Below are positions 35,001 through 47,022 of a stretch of 64,000 nucleotides of DNA, one piece after another. The stretch is taken from NCBI GenBank assembly GCA_030267565.1, contig BRXU01000002.1, forward strand, positions 310,001 through 374,000, in the 5' to 3' direction. Within the stretch, counting starts at the first letter, position 1. The number at the start of each line of letters is the position of its first letter. This stretch comes from Pleodorina starrii. Lineage: Eukaryota; Chlorophyta; Chlorophyceae; Chlamydomonadales; Volvocaceae. The position numbers and the translations under genes are program-made. Below the pieces are notes generated by a model that was not told where the DNA came from, did no database searches, and worked only from the letters and a program-made list of their open reading frames with translations.

Positions 35001-36592
35001 CGTCTCGGCTGCCGGAGCCAGGCGAACGGTTCACTGCTGGCTGCTCGTTTCTGGGCGGAGCCGGAGCCACGAGGTCGGCCCGCGCCCTTGCGACCGTGTC
35101 GCCGAGCCATCTACAGAGGAGACACACACATTCACATATACACATACGCACACGCTTGCACGTCAAGCTCAACTTACGGTACTACCGAGCACCCCAATCC
35201 CAACTCCCTTTCCACTCCCATCCCCACTCCGCCCTCCTCGCCCATTTCTTCACACTACGTCTGTCAGCCTGCCAGCCTGCCCGCCTTGGACTCACCGCAA
35301 TGCCTCCTCCCTCCCTCCCCTCCCTCCCTTCCCGCCGGCTCCCTCACCCACCTTGTTCGCCAGCTCCAGGCTCATGCCCTCCTCGACGATCTGGGTGTAA
35401 CGCACCGAAACCACACCCAGCGCGTCCCGCTGCGCATCAAAGACCTGCTCCGAGACCAGACCCCGCTCCAGCAGCCGCTTCAGCCGCCAGCGCAGCACCG
35501 CCCGATCAAGGCGCCGCCCGTCGGGGCTCATGGACCGCCACCGGCCCAGCAACCACAACTGCAGAGGCAGCCGGAAACGAACCACGGGTCGGGGTTGGGG
35601 TCGGGGTCGGGGTTGGGGTCGGGGTCGGGGATCTTCAGGTACCCCAGGAGACCTCTTATAGGGTAAACGCGGTCCAGCCTGCACAAGCCGCATCCCCACA
35701 TTCCCGCAGCCCCCGCCGTCGGCTTGACACAGAGCTCCCTCGGCCTTTGTCCCTCTACTGCGGCACCCCGAGGGCCAGGGCCTGGGCCAGGGGGCCTGCA
35801 CCCGCGCGACTCCCACCGCCCCACCCACCGCAACACCCACCCACCGCCGCACCTACCGCCCCACCCACCCACCTGCATATCTCTCGGCGACAGCAATCCC
35901 AGCGAGCGGTTGACCTCGTCCTCGCCGTCAAAGCCTCCATCCACCAACTGGCCCTGCTCGTCCAGTGTCGCGCCCTTCATTAGGTACGGCCACGCAGACG
36001 AGACCTGCTGTACGACAGCCAGCTGCGCCACCTGCCGCTTGGGCCCTATGACGCCCCAACCGCCCAACTGCTCCAGTCGATGGCGCAAGTGGTACACTCG
36101 CAGCTGCTTCTTCGCCGCCGAATCTTCGCCGCCGCCGGCGCGCAGATACTCAATCGTCGTACGACGCAGCGTCTCCGGCGGCGCCAGCAGCTCAAACACA
36201 GACGGCTGCTCCTGCAACAACACCTCCAGGCGCTGTGCCACTCGCTCGTCCATCTCCGCCTCGGCGCGAAGCCCCGCCGCCACCGCCGCCTCCGCCGACG
36301 GCGCGACCCACTCCACATCCGTCGGCGGGTGCCGGTACGCGCCGCGGCCGGTACGCGGCCCGGCGGGCTGCGCTGCCGCCGCGTCCGCCGGCGGCGGCGG
36401 CTTCGCCGCTGCCGCCGCCGCGACCTGGTGCTCCAGCGCCGACGGCGGCCTGCCGTACACGCGGTGCAGCTCCGCCAGCGGCTCCGCCGGCTCCGACAGG
36501 TCCACGCCGGCCGACGCCAGGCGCCCCTGGAGCGCCGCCACGAAGAGCTCCTGCTGCCGTATGCTCAGGCGGGGGATCCGGGGGGCGGCGGC

Positions 36593-36626
<34 letters not shown>

Positions 36627-39600
36627 GTCGCCCTGGACTTGTCGCGCTCGGCACGTGCCCGTGACACGGAGAGCTGATGGAGTTGGCTTCGGAGCAGCGT
36701 CGCGTTCTCGTGCCACAGCTTGAGCTCTGCCGTACCCGCCGCCAGGCGTTGCTCGTCCAGGGGCGCCAGGGGCGGCAGCGGCGCGCCGGCGGGCGGCGGC
36801 TCGCTGCGGCTGGACAGCAGGGCGCGCAGCTGGTCCACATTGTCCTGATGGGTTTTAGGGTTTTAGGGTTTTAGGGTTTTAGGAGTTCAGGGTTAGTTTT
36901 TAGGTGAAATGAAAGGGTTTTAACGTTATAAGGAAGGCTTTTAACGCAACACATGCACCCACACACCCGCACCTGCAGCGCGTTCATGAAGGGCCGCCAA
37001 GACAGCGTCGACCAGATCCGCAGCACCCGCTCCGCGCTCAGACCCAGCGCGCCCTCCAGCCACGGCCGCCCCGCCTCCTCCGCCGGCGGCGGCGGCGGCA
37101 GCGCCGCCGTCGTCGCCGTCGCCGCGGCGGCGCGCAGCGCCGTCGGCACCACCAGTCCCATCGACCGGTTGCGTCCCACCGCCGCCTTAACCTCCACACG
37201 CAGCGCCTTGCACCCCGCCCGGAACGCCTCCGGATCGGCATCGAACTCCTCCAGCAACGCCGCGCGCAGGCGCCGCAGCTCCTCCGCCGCGGCGGCGGCG
37301 GCGGCGGTGCCGCCGCCGGCGGCCTCCGCCTCCGCCAACGTCGCCGCCAGCTGCAGCGCCGCGATTCGACCGCGCGGCTTGGCGAGGATCTCCCCGCGGT
37401 GCAGTCGCACTCGCCGCGACGCGGCGGACATTGCCGCCATTCGCTGCGCGTAGCCCTCCGTCGACACCGCGCCGGCCTCCCGCAGCTGACGCAGTCGCTC
37501 CCGCGCGTAGTGCTGGTGGTTTCGCTGCGAGTGGGGGTCCAGGGGTAGCCAGGCGGACTCCAGGGAGGCTTGGAGCTGCTCGGGCGGTTGGAGCAGGGCC
37601 TCCACGCGGATGGCCTCCCAGGAGGCGGGGACTGGGCGGTTGGGAGTTAAGAGAAGCGGTTGGGCGTTAGTACCGTACCGGAGAAGAGTAGAGGAGTGCG
37701 GAAGTTTAGCAGGCGGAGGGTGCAGCACAGACGGCGGCAGGAGGGTCCCAAGGACACAGGAGCGCAAAGGCGGGTGTTGTCCGCCCCACGTCAACACAAC
37801 GCACTGTGCCCCGGGGCACCCCAGCGGGGGCATCCCCCGGGGCACAGCACCGCGCAGCCACCCCGGACCCCACCCCACCCCAACCCCAGCAAAGCAGAGA
37901 CACGCAGATTATGGTACGTCAGCAGTTACGTTAACGCCCAGGCAGTACAGCAGTACAGCAGTACTCACGTGCCGCCTCCTGTTCCGGAGTAAGTGCGTTG
38001 GTGACGCTGCGCCGGTACCGCCCCGCCCGCCCGCCGACGCGGCGGCGCACGCGCAGCGCCGCCGCGCCCTGCCCCTCCTCCCTCCCCGCCGTCTCTCCTC
38101 CCCCCTCCTCCTCCTCCTCGGCCGTCTCCGCCTCGTCCTCCTGCTGGCCCCCATCCCGCGAGGCGACGGCGGCGGTGCCTGCGGCGCCGCCGTTCCTGCT
38201 GCCGCGCATCTTGGACCGGCCCACTGCGCTGCTGGCGGTGGCGATGGCGGTGAGCTGCTGCCGCAGCGCGGCGGCGGAGAGCGCCCCCGAATCGAACCGC
38301 GCGCGGACCTGCTCGCGGGTGCGTTCCAGCTGCGTGGGGACGGGGACGGGGAGGGAGGGGAGGGCTGAGTCAGAGGGGGTTCCGTGAGTGCGATAGGGAG
38401 TTGTTACAGCCGTCCGGGGCGGTCCAGGGGAAGGAGGAGTGTTGGTTGGTTGGTTGGTTGGTTGCCCCATACGGTACCGTACTCACGAGCCGCTTTCTGG
38501 ATATGTAGTCCGTGGCCGCCAGCTCCCGCAGCAGCCGCTCATGCAGCGCCTTGGGGGGCAGCACCGCCAGCTCGGCGGCCTGCAAAAAGTACGGACTTGT
38601 ACGGCGTGCAGCCCGCCGCCGGCTGCCGCCGCCGTCGCCATCCAACTCGCCCTCGTCCTCGCCGCCGCTGCCGCTCTCCTCGGCTCTGGCACTGGCGGCC
38701 GCCACCTCGTCCTCCTCACCCCCGCTCCAATCCGACTCGGACCCGCTGAGGCCCTCCAGGGAGCCCAAGTCCTCCTCCGCGCCGCCTCCAAGGCCGTCCC
38801 GCCCCTCCTCCGCCTCGTCGCCGCTGGCGCTGCCGCTGCCGCTGCTGCCCGCTTGCTGCACCACGCTCCGCCACTCGCGCGCCAAACTGAGCGTCGCGTC
38901 TCGCATGACCAGCACACCCGCCTGGGCGACCGTCGACTCGATCTCCCCGCTCTCAGCCATCCTGCGGTGCGTTGGGATTGGAGCAAAGTGCAGCGTGCCA
39001 AGTTGGGGTTTGGTTGCAGGCACCAGGGCACCAAGAAGGACCGAGTTGTGTTGTGTTGTGTCGTGTGTCTGTGTGTGTGCGGGGGAGGATGTACTAGAGG
39101 TCACAGACAGACATCAAAAACCCACATTGCGGCGGCGAGGAACGGCGGTGGGTGGCGAGACACGCATGCGCAAGGAGTCGGCGGTGGTGGCGGCGGCTGC
39201 GGCAACACAACCCACCCACCCACCGTACCCATTACTCTCGTCTTGGTAAGGTTACATGTATACTCGGCAAGTACTGCTGGGTTCCGGGTCCGTTCGCCAA
39301 CGTCGTCTCCGTCCCTCCGTTGCGGTATCTTCTTTTTTTACCCACCGTATCCATTACCACCCACCCACCTGTCCAGCGAGTGAAGCAAACGGCGCTTGAG
39401 GCGCTTCCGGGCCAACGGCCCCAGCGCCCTCCACTGCTCCGCCAACCGCTCGGCACCCCACTCTGCCTCGACCGCGGCGCGCCGCCAGAAGGCCGCGTCA
39501 GGCAGCGTCACCGCCGCCGCCGCGCTCTTGGCTTCCAACGCCGCCGCCGCCGCTGCCGCCGCCGCGCTGGCGGCCGCTGTGGCCTCCTCCCCGTTTCTCA

Positions 39601-42600
39601 CCAGGTAGGCCTGCAGGGGATACGCACCAGGTACCGGACATCAATGCCGCAATTGCCGCAGTAGCATCAGTAGCATCAGTAGCATCAGTAGCAGCAGCGT
39701 GAGGGGCAGGTGAGAATCCAAGGCAAGGTAAACAGGCCCGCCCGCACAGATGCCAAATTGACAATGCATGCTGCGGCGTACGGAAGAGAAGAGCCGACGG
39801 GAGGCGAACCGACGGGACCATTCAGCAACGTGGACGACATTGGGGGCGCGGCGCGGTTGGATGGCCGCAGACAGCCCAGCCCTTCAACCCTCTTCAAACC
39901 CTGCAACTCCCAACCCAGCAAAAACCCTCTGCCTCAGCCCCGGGGCCCAAGGGCCCAGTCCCACCGACCCACACCGCCCACTGAGGCATGAGGCATTACA
40001 TGTGTACGAGCAAAAAATGGCTGGTAACATGCGTCCCCCACACCGCCCACTGCCTGCGTGCTGCCGTACCTGCAGCGACGCCCGCCGCACCAGCTCCTCC
40101 GCCCTCCACAGCGCAGCATCGTCCGCCAGCCCCACCTCCAGCGCTCTCCGCAGATTCCGCCGCAGGTTCTGTACCTGAGAGTTCTTGTGCGATAACCGCA
40201 AACTAACCCACTGGCAAACCAGCGCCTCGACCACGCGCGCGTCGGCGTCGGCGTCGCCGATGGCGTCCGCGCCGGCGGCGGCGGCGGCGGCGTCCGCGCC
40301 GGCGGCGGCGGCTGGCGCCAGCAGCAGCATCAGCTGCTCATTTCCTCGTAGCTGTAGAAGCACCACAGCGTTTCGCAGTACGGTTTCCGCTACAGCCGCG
40401 GCCTGCTGCGGCAGCGCGCCGGCGTCCGTGGCGCGGCTGAGCTTGCGACGGACGCTGAGCAGCAGCCGCGAGCGGGCGTACTGACCCATGGGTCCCATGT
40501 AGTCCGCCAGCTGCGCCGTACGGACCACCTCGTCCAAGTCGTTACGTAAGACGTGTTGTACGACGGGGTCCTGGGGGCAGTCAGGGGCGTTATGGATGGG
40601 AGTGTGTGTTGGAGTGCAAGGAGGGGGGCCCGGGACAGGGGCAGGGAGAGGAGAGATGAGAGGATCTGGCGAGGCGGCGTGTGGGGTGACACCCATGGCG
40701 CACCTCCTTGTGTTCTGGTCCCTTCTGCACTGTGCTTCAGCGTCAGCAGTGTATGACAGTATGAGTGTATGTGTGTCTCTTCGGCCGAAGTAAGATAAGT
40801 GTCGGACGCCGCGGCGGCGTCCCAGATGCATTCGGCAGCGGCGGGGGGCCGTTGGACGACGCCCCCGCCCCTCGCCCCATCTCTCACCCCACCCCACCGC
40901 AGCAGCTCTGCCACCACACCCCTGGACTCGCCTTGCCTCTCCCCCGTGTTTCCCAGGACCCAGCACCCACCATTCCGCCCCGATACCCCGTGTTTCCCAG
41001 CACTTACCTTGAGAGAGGGGTACAGGTCGCCCTCCCCCTGCCCCAGCCCCTGGCGCCCAGCCACCCTCTCCAACCCCAACAACGCCGCCAGCGACCCCAG
41101 ATCTAGCTCCGCCAACCCCGACGCCAGCCCGGCGTCAGCCGCACGCTGCGCCGCCTCATCCGACTCGCTCTCCGAGCCCTCGGCCGCCGCCGCCGCCGTC
41201 GCCGCGGCGGCGGCGGCATCGGCGTCAGCCGCCGCAACGGCGTCACCACCGCCGTCGCCAGTCTCTTCGTCCGTCAGAACCCCCGTCAAGCGCTTCTGCC
41301 GATCCAGCGCGTATAATCGGATGGCCGCGACGGAGGCGTCCAGAACCGCCTGGCGGGCGGCGGCGGCGGCGCCGCCGCCGTCAGCGCTGCCGTACAGCTT
41401 GTCGAGGTGCCGCAGCGCGGCCTTTGTGTGGTAGCGGATCGAGTCGCGGGTACGGCCGCGCCACTCGCCCATCAACCGTTCGTACAGCTCCCCCGGCGGC
41501 AGGCGAAGCAGGTCGGTCGTCATGTAGGCGGTTGCGCTGATGGGACGCGCGGCGGGACGCTGCCCGGTGGCAGTGGCGGAGTCGCCGCCCCCGAGGAAGG
41601 CGGCCAGGTTCTTGGGGTTGAGCGCATCGACAGCCTTCGCAAGGGAGGGAGGGAGGGAGAGCGGCGGCCAAGAGGCGGCGGGCAAGGGGCGTGGGCTCCT
41701 CCACGGCTACGGTAGGCCCTCCTCCTCCTCCTCCGCCTCCTCGGCATGCCCCCATGACAGCGGCCGAGTGAGGTTGGGGGCGGCACGCGCGGCGTCTTTG
41801 CTCCTTACACCCAAGGTGTCCTGAAGGCTGAAACACACACACAGACACACACATGTCCCACTACCTCACTTGAACCCCCCCCGGCCCCCCTGGAGCACCA
41901 CCATGACGTGGTCCGCCACCCCCTCCCTCCCAAAGTCCCAATCCGCATCAGCTCACCGCGATCAGCTGATCAAGCTCCTGGTCGCTCAACAGCTTCGCGG
42001 AGTGCACTCGGAGCGCCGTCTCCTTGACCCTGAGGCAGCGGCAGTGGCAGCAGGCAGCAGCAGCAGCAGCGGCGGTGGTGTGTCGTTCGAAAGCTTTGCG
42101 CTACCCTAAGCCACACAACCACACGGGGAGCTGTGGGCGACGTGCCGGCGACTGGCAGGGCAGCGCCGCCCTTCCACGCACACACGCGGTGTGTACGTGG
42201 ACGCAGGCGCATCCAGTCGAGATTTCGTTCTACGACATTACGGCGGGAGGCGGCGTGCCGGTTACCCTTCCAATACGTTGAACTGCCGTCACCGCAGCTT
42301 TTCATCTCAGGCAGCAACTCGAGGCGCGCGCTAGGTGACTTTGCTTCGAACCGGTCCAGTTGCAGCTGCTGCCGCCACTACCATGACCGCATTTCACTTT
42401 CCCAACCACTCTCCAACCAACCACCTAATCCACACCCACCCACCCAGCCCTTGCACCCACCCACCCACCATCGGCGATGGAACCGCAGCACCACCTCGCC
42501 CCGGGCCGCCACGGCCTCCGCCACCGCCCGGCACACCACCCCCGGCGGCTGCAGCACCAGCCACGCCGTCACGTAAGCCACGCGCCCCGTGTAATCCGCC

Positions 42601-45600
42601 CCCCAGCCTCCCCCGCCAGCCGCCGCCGCTTCCGCCGCCGCCGCTTCCGCCGCCTCCGCCGGGCCCGTCGCCGCAAGCGCCGCCGCCAGCGCCAGGTTCT
42701 TCGCATCCGCGATGATCTTGAGCCGAGGCTCCAGGAAGGCCCGCCAGGCTGCGGCCGCCCCGGTTTCGGAGCGGGTTTCGGAGCCGATCGCGGCGGCGAC
42801 TGCCACCAGCAGCTCATCCTCCAGATCGGTCGCCGCAACGCCCAAGCCCCGCACCGTCCGCCCCCGCCAGAGCTCCCTCAGCAGCGCCGTCAGCCACCGC
42901 CGCCGCCGCGCCGCCGCCGCCTCCCCCGTCTCCGCCTCCGCCGCCTCCGCCGCCGGCCGCCGCCGCCGCGCCCCCTGGGGCTGCCGCTCCTCCATTGGAT
43001 CCGATCGCGCAGGCATTACCAGATCCAGATTCCGATCCAGATCCAGCTCTGGATCCCGACGCAGCATCAGATCCGCGGGTGCACGTGCCTCTACAAGCAG
43101 CGAAAGAGCATCTTGCTGCTGATGCAACAGCTCTGGGGCGGGGTGCTGCCCCTCGGCCGCCAGCTGGTCCAGGCGCTGCGACGCGGTGTGGACGGCGTCC
43201 TGCGGGTTGGGGGTACCGGAGGGGACGAGGCCGCAGCGGTGGAAAGGGGAGGCGAAGGGAGGGACGATGTTGGGGCTGAGTTAGAGGAAGGGGAATGGGC
43301 CCCGCCGTCGGCGGGCGGACCGCGGTGGGTGCGCTCTGGAGGCCGCCGTCCGCCGCCCCGCCCCCGCCCCTCCACCCCTGCTCGACCACACGCGTGAGCC
43401 ACCCACCCTCACTCGCCGTTGTCGCGCACGCGTAGTGCAACATACATAGCCGCACGCATAGCCACACGCCCTGCTGTCCCTGCCAGCCACCCCCCAATCC
43501 TAACCCAACCTCCCACCCACCCACCCACCTGCAAGCTGCGCCGCGACTTGCCCCGCCACGCCTCGTTGAGAGCCAGCATCAGTTGCTCCGGGGGCGCCCC
43601 CAGCAGCTCACTCGTCACCGCCTCCACAATCTCCAGCCAGCGCCGCCCCCGCCGCCGCGCCTCCCCCACCGCCCGCAGCCGCTCCGCCAGACCCTCCCCG
43701 TCCAGACGCCCCTCTGCCGCCAGCTTCTGTATGCGGGGACGGGGGAAGGGGCCGACCGACACGGGCAGCCAAGCATCCGGAATGAGCGGCGAAGCGCGAG
43801 TGTGGGTGTGGGTGTGTGGGGGTGTGTCTCAGGCCTCTCGGGTGTTGCTGGGCAGATCCAGCCACACGCCCGGCCGCCCAGCCACCCTCTTTAGCCATCC
43901 GCCCACCCAGTCACCCGGCCAGCTACCCGCCCATCCAGCCACCCAGCCGCCCACTCACCCAGCCAGCCGCACACCCCCACCCATCTTCGCATCCAGCGGA
44001 GTCTCATCTTGATTACCGCCCAACCCCATGCACCCAGCTACGCACCCACCCACCCGCACCCACCCACCCTCACCCACCTTCAGCATATTCGCTGCGCGCT
44101 CTCCATGATACTTGGTGGAGTCGCTCGAGGAGCAGTTCCTCCGCATCCCCTCCATCAGCCCCTCCAGCACAACCCCGGGGGGCGACAGCAGCAGCCGAGG
44201 GGTCAGGTAGGTGGTCTTCTGCGCCACAAACGTGCCGCGAGACGCGTTGCGGAGCACCAGCCGGCCATTCGGCCCCAGCCCCATCTCAGCCTCCTCCTCC
44301 GCTGCTTCCTCCTCCGCTGCCGCCTCCGCTGCTGCCGCTGCTGCCTCGACTGCTGCTGCTGATGCACCTCCGTCGGCCGCGGTTGCGCCATCCTCCCCTC
44401 GGTGCGCCTCCAACTGCCTCCCCTGCCGCTGCCGCTGCTGCCGCCGCTGCTGCTGCCGCTGCTGCTGCCGCTGGTCCCCTCGCAGTCGGCTGTCCTGCTG
44501 CTGCCGCTGCTCCCCCTCTCCCTCCTCTTCCTCCTCGCCCTTCTCCACTTGGCGCTCCTGCCGCCCGGCGCTCCTGGCGGCGATGACCTCCCTGGAGCCC
44601 TCCGCCGCGCGTCCCACTGCCGCCAGCCGCTGATCCGCCTCGCGCCGCCTCCGGTCGCTGGCGCTCTCAGCGCCCCAGGCCCTCAGCCGCTCCGTGGCCA
44701 CCCGGGCGTGGCGGCTGACCTGCGGGGTAATGGAGCAAAGCAGGGAGCAACGCAGGCGCCAGACACAGGAGACACACAGCAGGGCGGGACTTGGAGCCAT
44801 CGCCTTCCGCAACAGGGGGCTTGCTCCCTCTGACCCCCCGGCCTGGACCGCCCTGGCCTGGCCTCCGAAAACACGGCGCCCAACCCCGCCCAACCCCTGC
44901 CTCCCGTGTCCGCCCGACCCCTGCTGCGCGTCCGCTCTCTTCCGCAGGCGAGGCAGTTGTCGCCTCCGCAGCCGCAACCCGCAGTCCTCGTCACCCTCCT
45001 CCGCTGCGGTGTCGCCTTTTCTTTGATGTCGCCCCACCCCCACCCCCGCATTGCACATCTACCCAAGGGCCCTCACCCTCAGTTTGGTCTCCATGCCGCT
45101 CCACAGCTCCAGGAGGGCGGCCTGAGCCACCGCCGAGCAGTGTGCGGTGCGCAGTGTGCGGTTGGGGGCAGCGGTGGGGGGCAGCGGTGGTGTGCAGCGC
45201 GGTGAAGCACGGAGGGAGGGAGAGAGAGAGAGAGGAAGAGAGGGAGCCGCTGAGCTTCAGGGGAACCGCCGACGTCGCAACGGGCGGGGGCAAACTCCCC
45301 GCGCGGAAGCGGGGGCGCCGTAGGTCACCAGGCAGCAGCGGCGGGGGACCGCCTCCCCTGCCGCAGCCATAGCCGCTACCCACCATCCGCAACCAACCAC
45401 CCAACCACCTCAACGCCCAACCACCAACGAACCGACGTACCTCCAACTCCCTCGGTCGCCGCTTCGTCAGCAGCTCCTCGTCCAGATACTTGACGGTGTG
45501 GACATCCACCGAACCGGCACCGGAGGAAGCTGGCGCCGACGCCGACGGCGCCGACGGCGCGCCGCCCCCATGCGCCCCGCCCAGCCCTCCATTCCCGCTA

Positions 45601-46490
45601 CCGTTACCATTCCCGCTGCCGCCGTGCCCGCCCCTGCCGCTGCTCCGGCTGCTGCTGCCGCCATCGCCCTCGCCCTGACGCCCCACCGGCTGCTCCCCGC
45701 CCTCCTCCTCCTCCTGCTGCTGCTGCTGCTGCTCGGCTCCGTCCGCCGCCAGAGGGCCGCCCCGGGTCCGAAGAGCGCCTCCGGCGCCAGCGCCAGCCTC
45801 GCCACCCGCGGCCTCCTCATGCTCAACCACGGCTGCTGTCGTCGTTGCCACAAGCGCCACGCGGCCGACGGCGCCGCCGCCACCGCGGCTCCGAGAGGCG
45901 GCCTGTCGGAGGACGAGGGGGCGAGCCGTAGCGGCAGCGGCAGCTGTAGATGGGACCGCGGCGTTGTAGCCAAGGAGGCCGCTGGCGGTGCGGTGATGCT
46001 GCGCCGAAGTGCTGCTGCTGCTGCTGCCGCTGCTGCCTGTGACGTTGCAGTCAAGTAGGCCGCCGCCAGCGCTGCGGGCTGCGTGCCCTAGGGCCGGCCG
46101 CCGCCCAGCAGAGGGCAGGGGGTTGGCGGCCGGGTCGGGGGAGCCGGCTTGGGTTGAGGCCGCCGCGGTGCCGTCGCTCCTGTCGTCAGAAATGCCTGAG
46201 GAGGAGGAGGAATTGGAGGACGACACAAGGTCACGACGGTTCTTCCCAAGGGTCAACGCCTGGGAGCACGATTGCGGATGGGTTTGTGTTGCACAGGGTT
46301 GTTAGCGAGTCAAACCGCGGATGTGGGCATGGGTGGGATTTGCTCACCAGGATCGTCCATCATCCTCTGCAGCAGCTGCTCGTCGGAGGGGCTCAATGCG
46401 ACGGCAACCGGTGGCCTGCGCCGCTCGGCCCAGGGCGAAGGCACGAACGGCTTCGGCTGAAGCGACCATGACCACCGTGGATGACGCCAT
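32100..46490 (-). CDS. Giant organelle-targeted helical-repeat protein, about 2,969 residues, family not recognised
   Basis: Eighteen exons, all closing in phase: 46348-46490, 45441-46179, 45077-45121, 44078-44719, 43529-43726, 42469-43199, 41957-42029, 41008-41634, 40070-40570, 39369-39610, 38487-38961, 37969-38329, 36973-37631, 35873-36844, 35352-35558, 34535-35110, 34011-34205 and 32100-33623. The N-terminus (MASSTVVMVASAEAVRAFAL) looks like a plastid transit peptide. The chain carries about 12 copies of an alpha-helical unit, roughly PPxxL-xxxL-xxxW, then 10-15 variable residues, then RLxxLxxxG. Clear copies are LPPGELYERLMGEWRGRT, APPEQLMLALNEAWRGKS, QPPEQLQASLESAW, LPPKALHERLLREL and APPETLRRTTIEYL. 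Low-complexity Ala/Gly/Asp/Glu linkers, a His7/Gln run and a long disordered C-terminus separate them. Exon 1-2 and exon 8 borders are less certain. The size and repeats suggest a scaffold or RNA-binding solenoid, but that is inference. Confidence 0.85.
36850..36883. repeat. Interstitial telomere repeat (TTTTAGGG)4 next to a splice acceptor
   Basis: Four uninterrupted ggttttag units lie in the intron between exons 13 and 14 of the giant gene. Its acceptor CAG (36845-36847) comes 2 bp after the array in gene orientation. Confidence 0.95.
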
Positions 46491-47022
46491 GATGCGTTGG
46501 GTCCGCGCTTCAGGCCGACGCGGCAGAGGAGCGTCCGGTTTGTGGCACCAAGGCTGCGTTCTGCGTGTTGGAACGCCGCTCGTTCCTCGTGCATCCGCCT
46601 AAACCTTTGCTTGTGAGCCAATTCTCCAACAGAATTCACTTCATCCTCGTGAATTGATTTATTTGTGAAAAGGTGCACAGTGAGTGGAAAGAGTAGAAAT
46701 TTCGGTCGGAGAAGTACCTAGTACAGGTAAAACGAGCACATACGCTTAGTATACTTGTTGATAGCTGGCGTCTTGTGAACGATCCGTGCCCTCTGGATAG
46801 TTTTCCAGTTGGTTGCTTGGTTCGCACTTGCACGAACGGCATTTGCAGTAAAAAATATCAACGTGCTGCCATCGTTGTGGAAAAAAAGCCACGTTGTATG
46901 TATAGGTCATACTGAGTGTTTGTGCTGATAAATAGTAGTAATCGACCACAGACCCGTCGTCTCCCGACTGCCGTCCGGGTCCCGGCGAGTCCACCACATT
47001 TTCGCCGTCAAACGCACTTGCC
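46491..47022. promoter_or_regulatory. Shared divergent promoter region
   Basis: 532 bp between the start codons of the minus-strand giant gene (46490) and the plus-strand mitochondrial-type gene (47023). It is more AT-rich than the flanks. No individual element can be assigned. Confidence 0.5.

Noticed and set aside
41508..41524. Alternative start for the giant gene at the ATG in SATAYMTTD, and those at 38960 and 35110
   Set aside because: Upstream exons join in phase to each of these, and the repeat pattern continues across the junctions.
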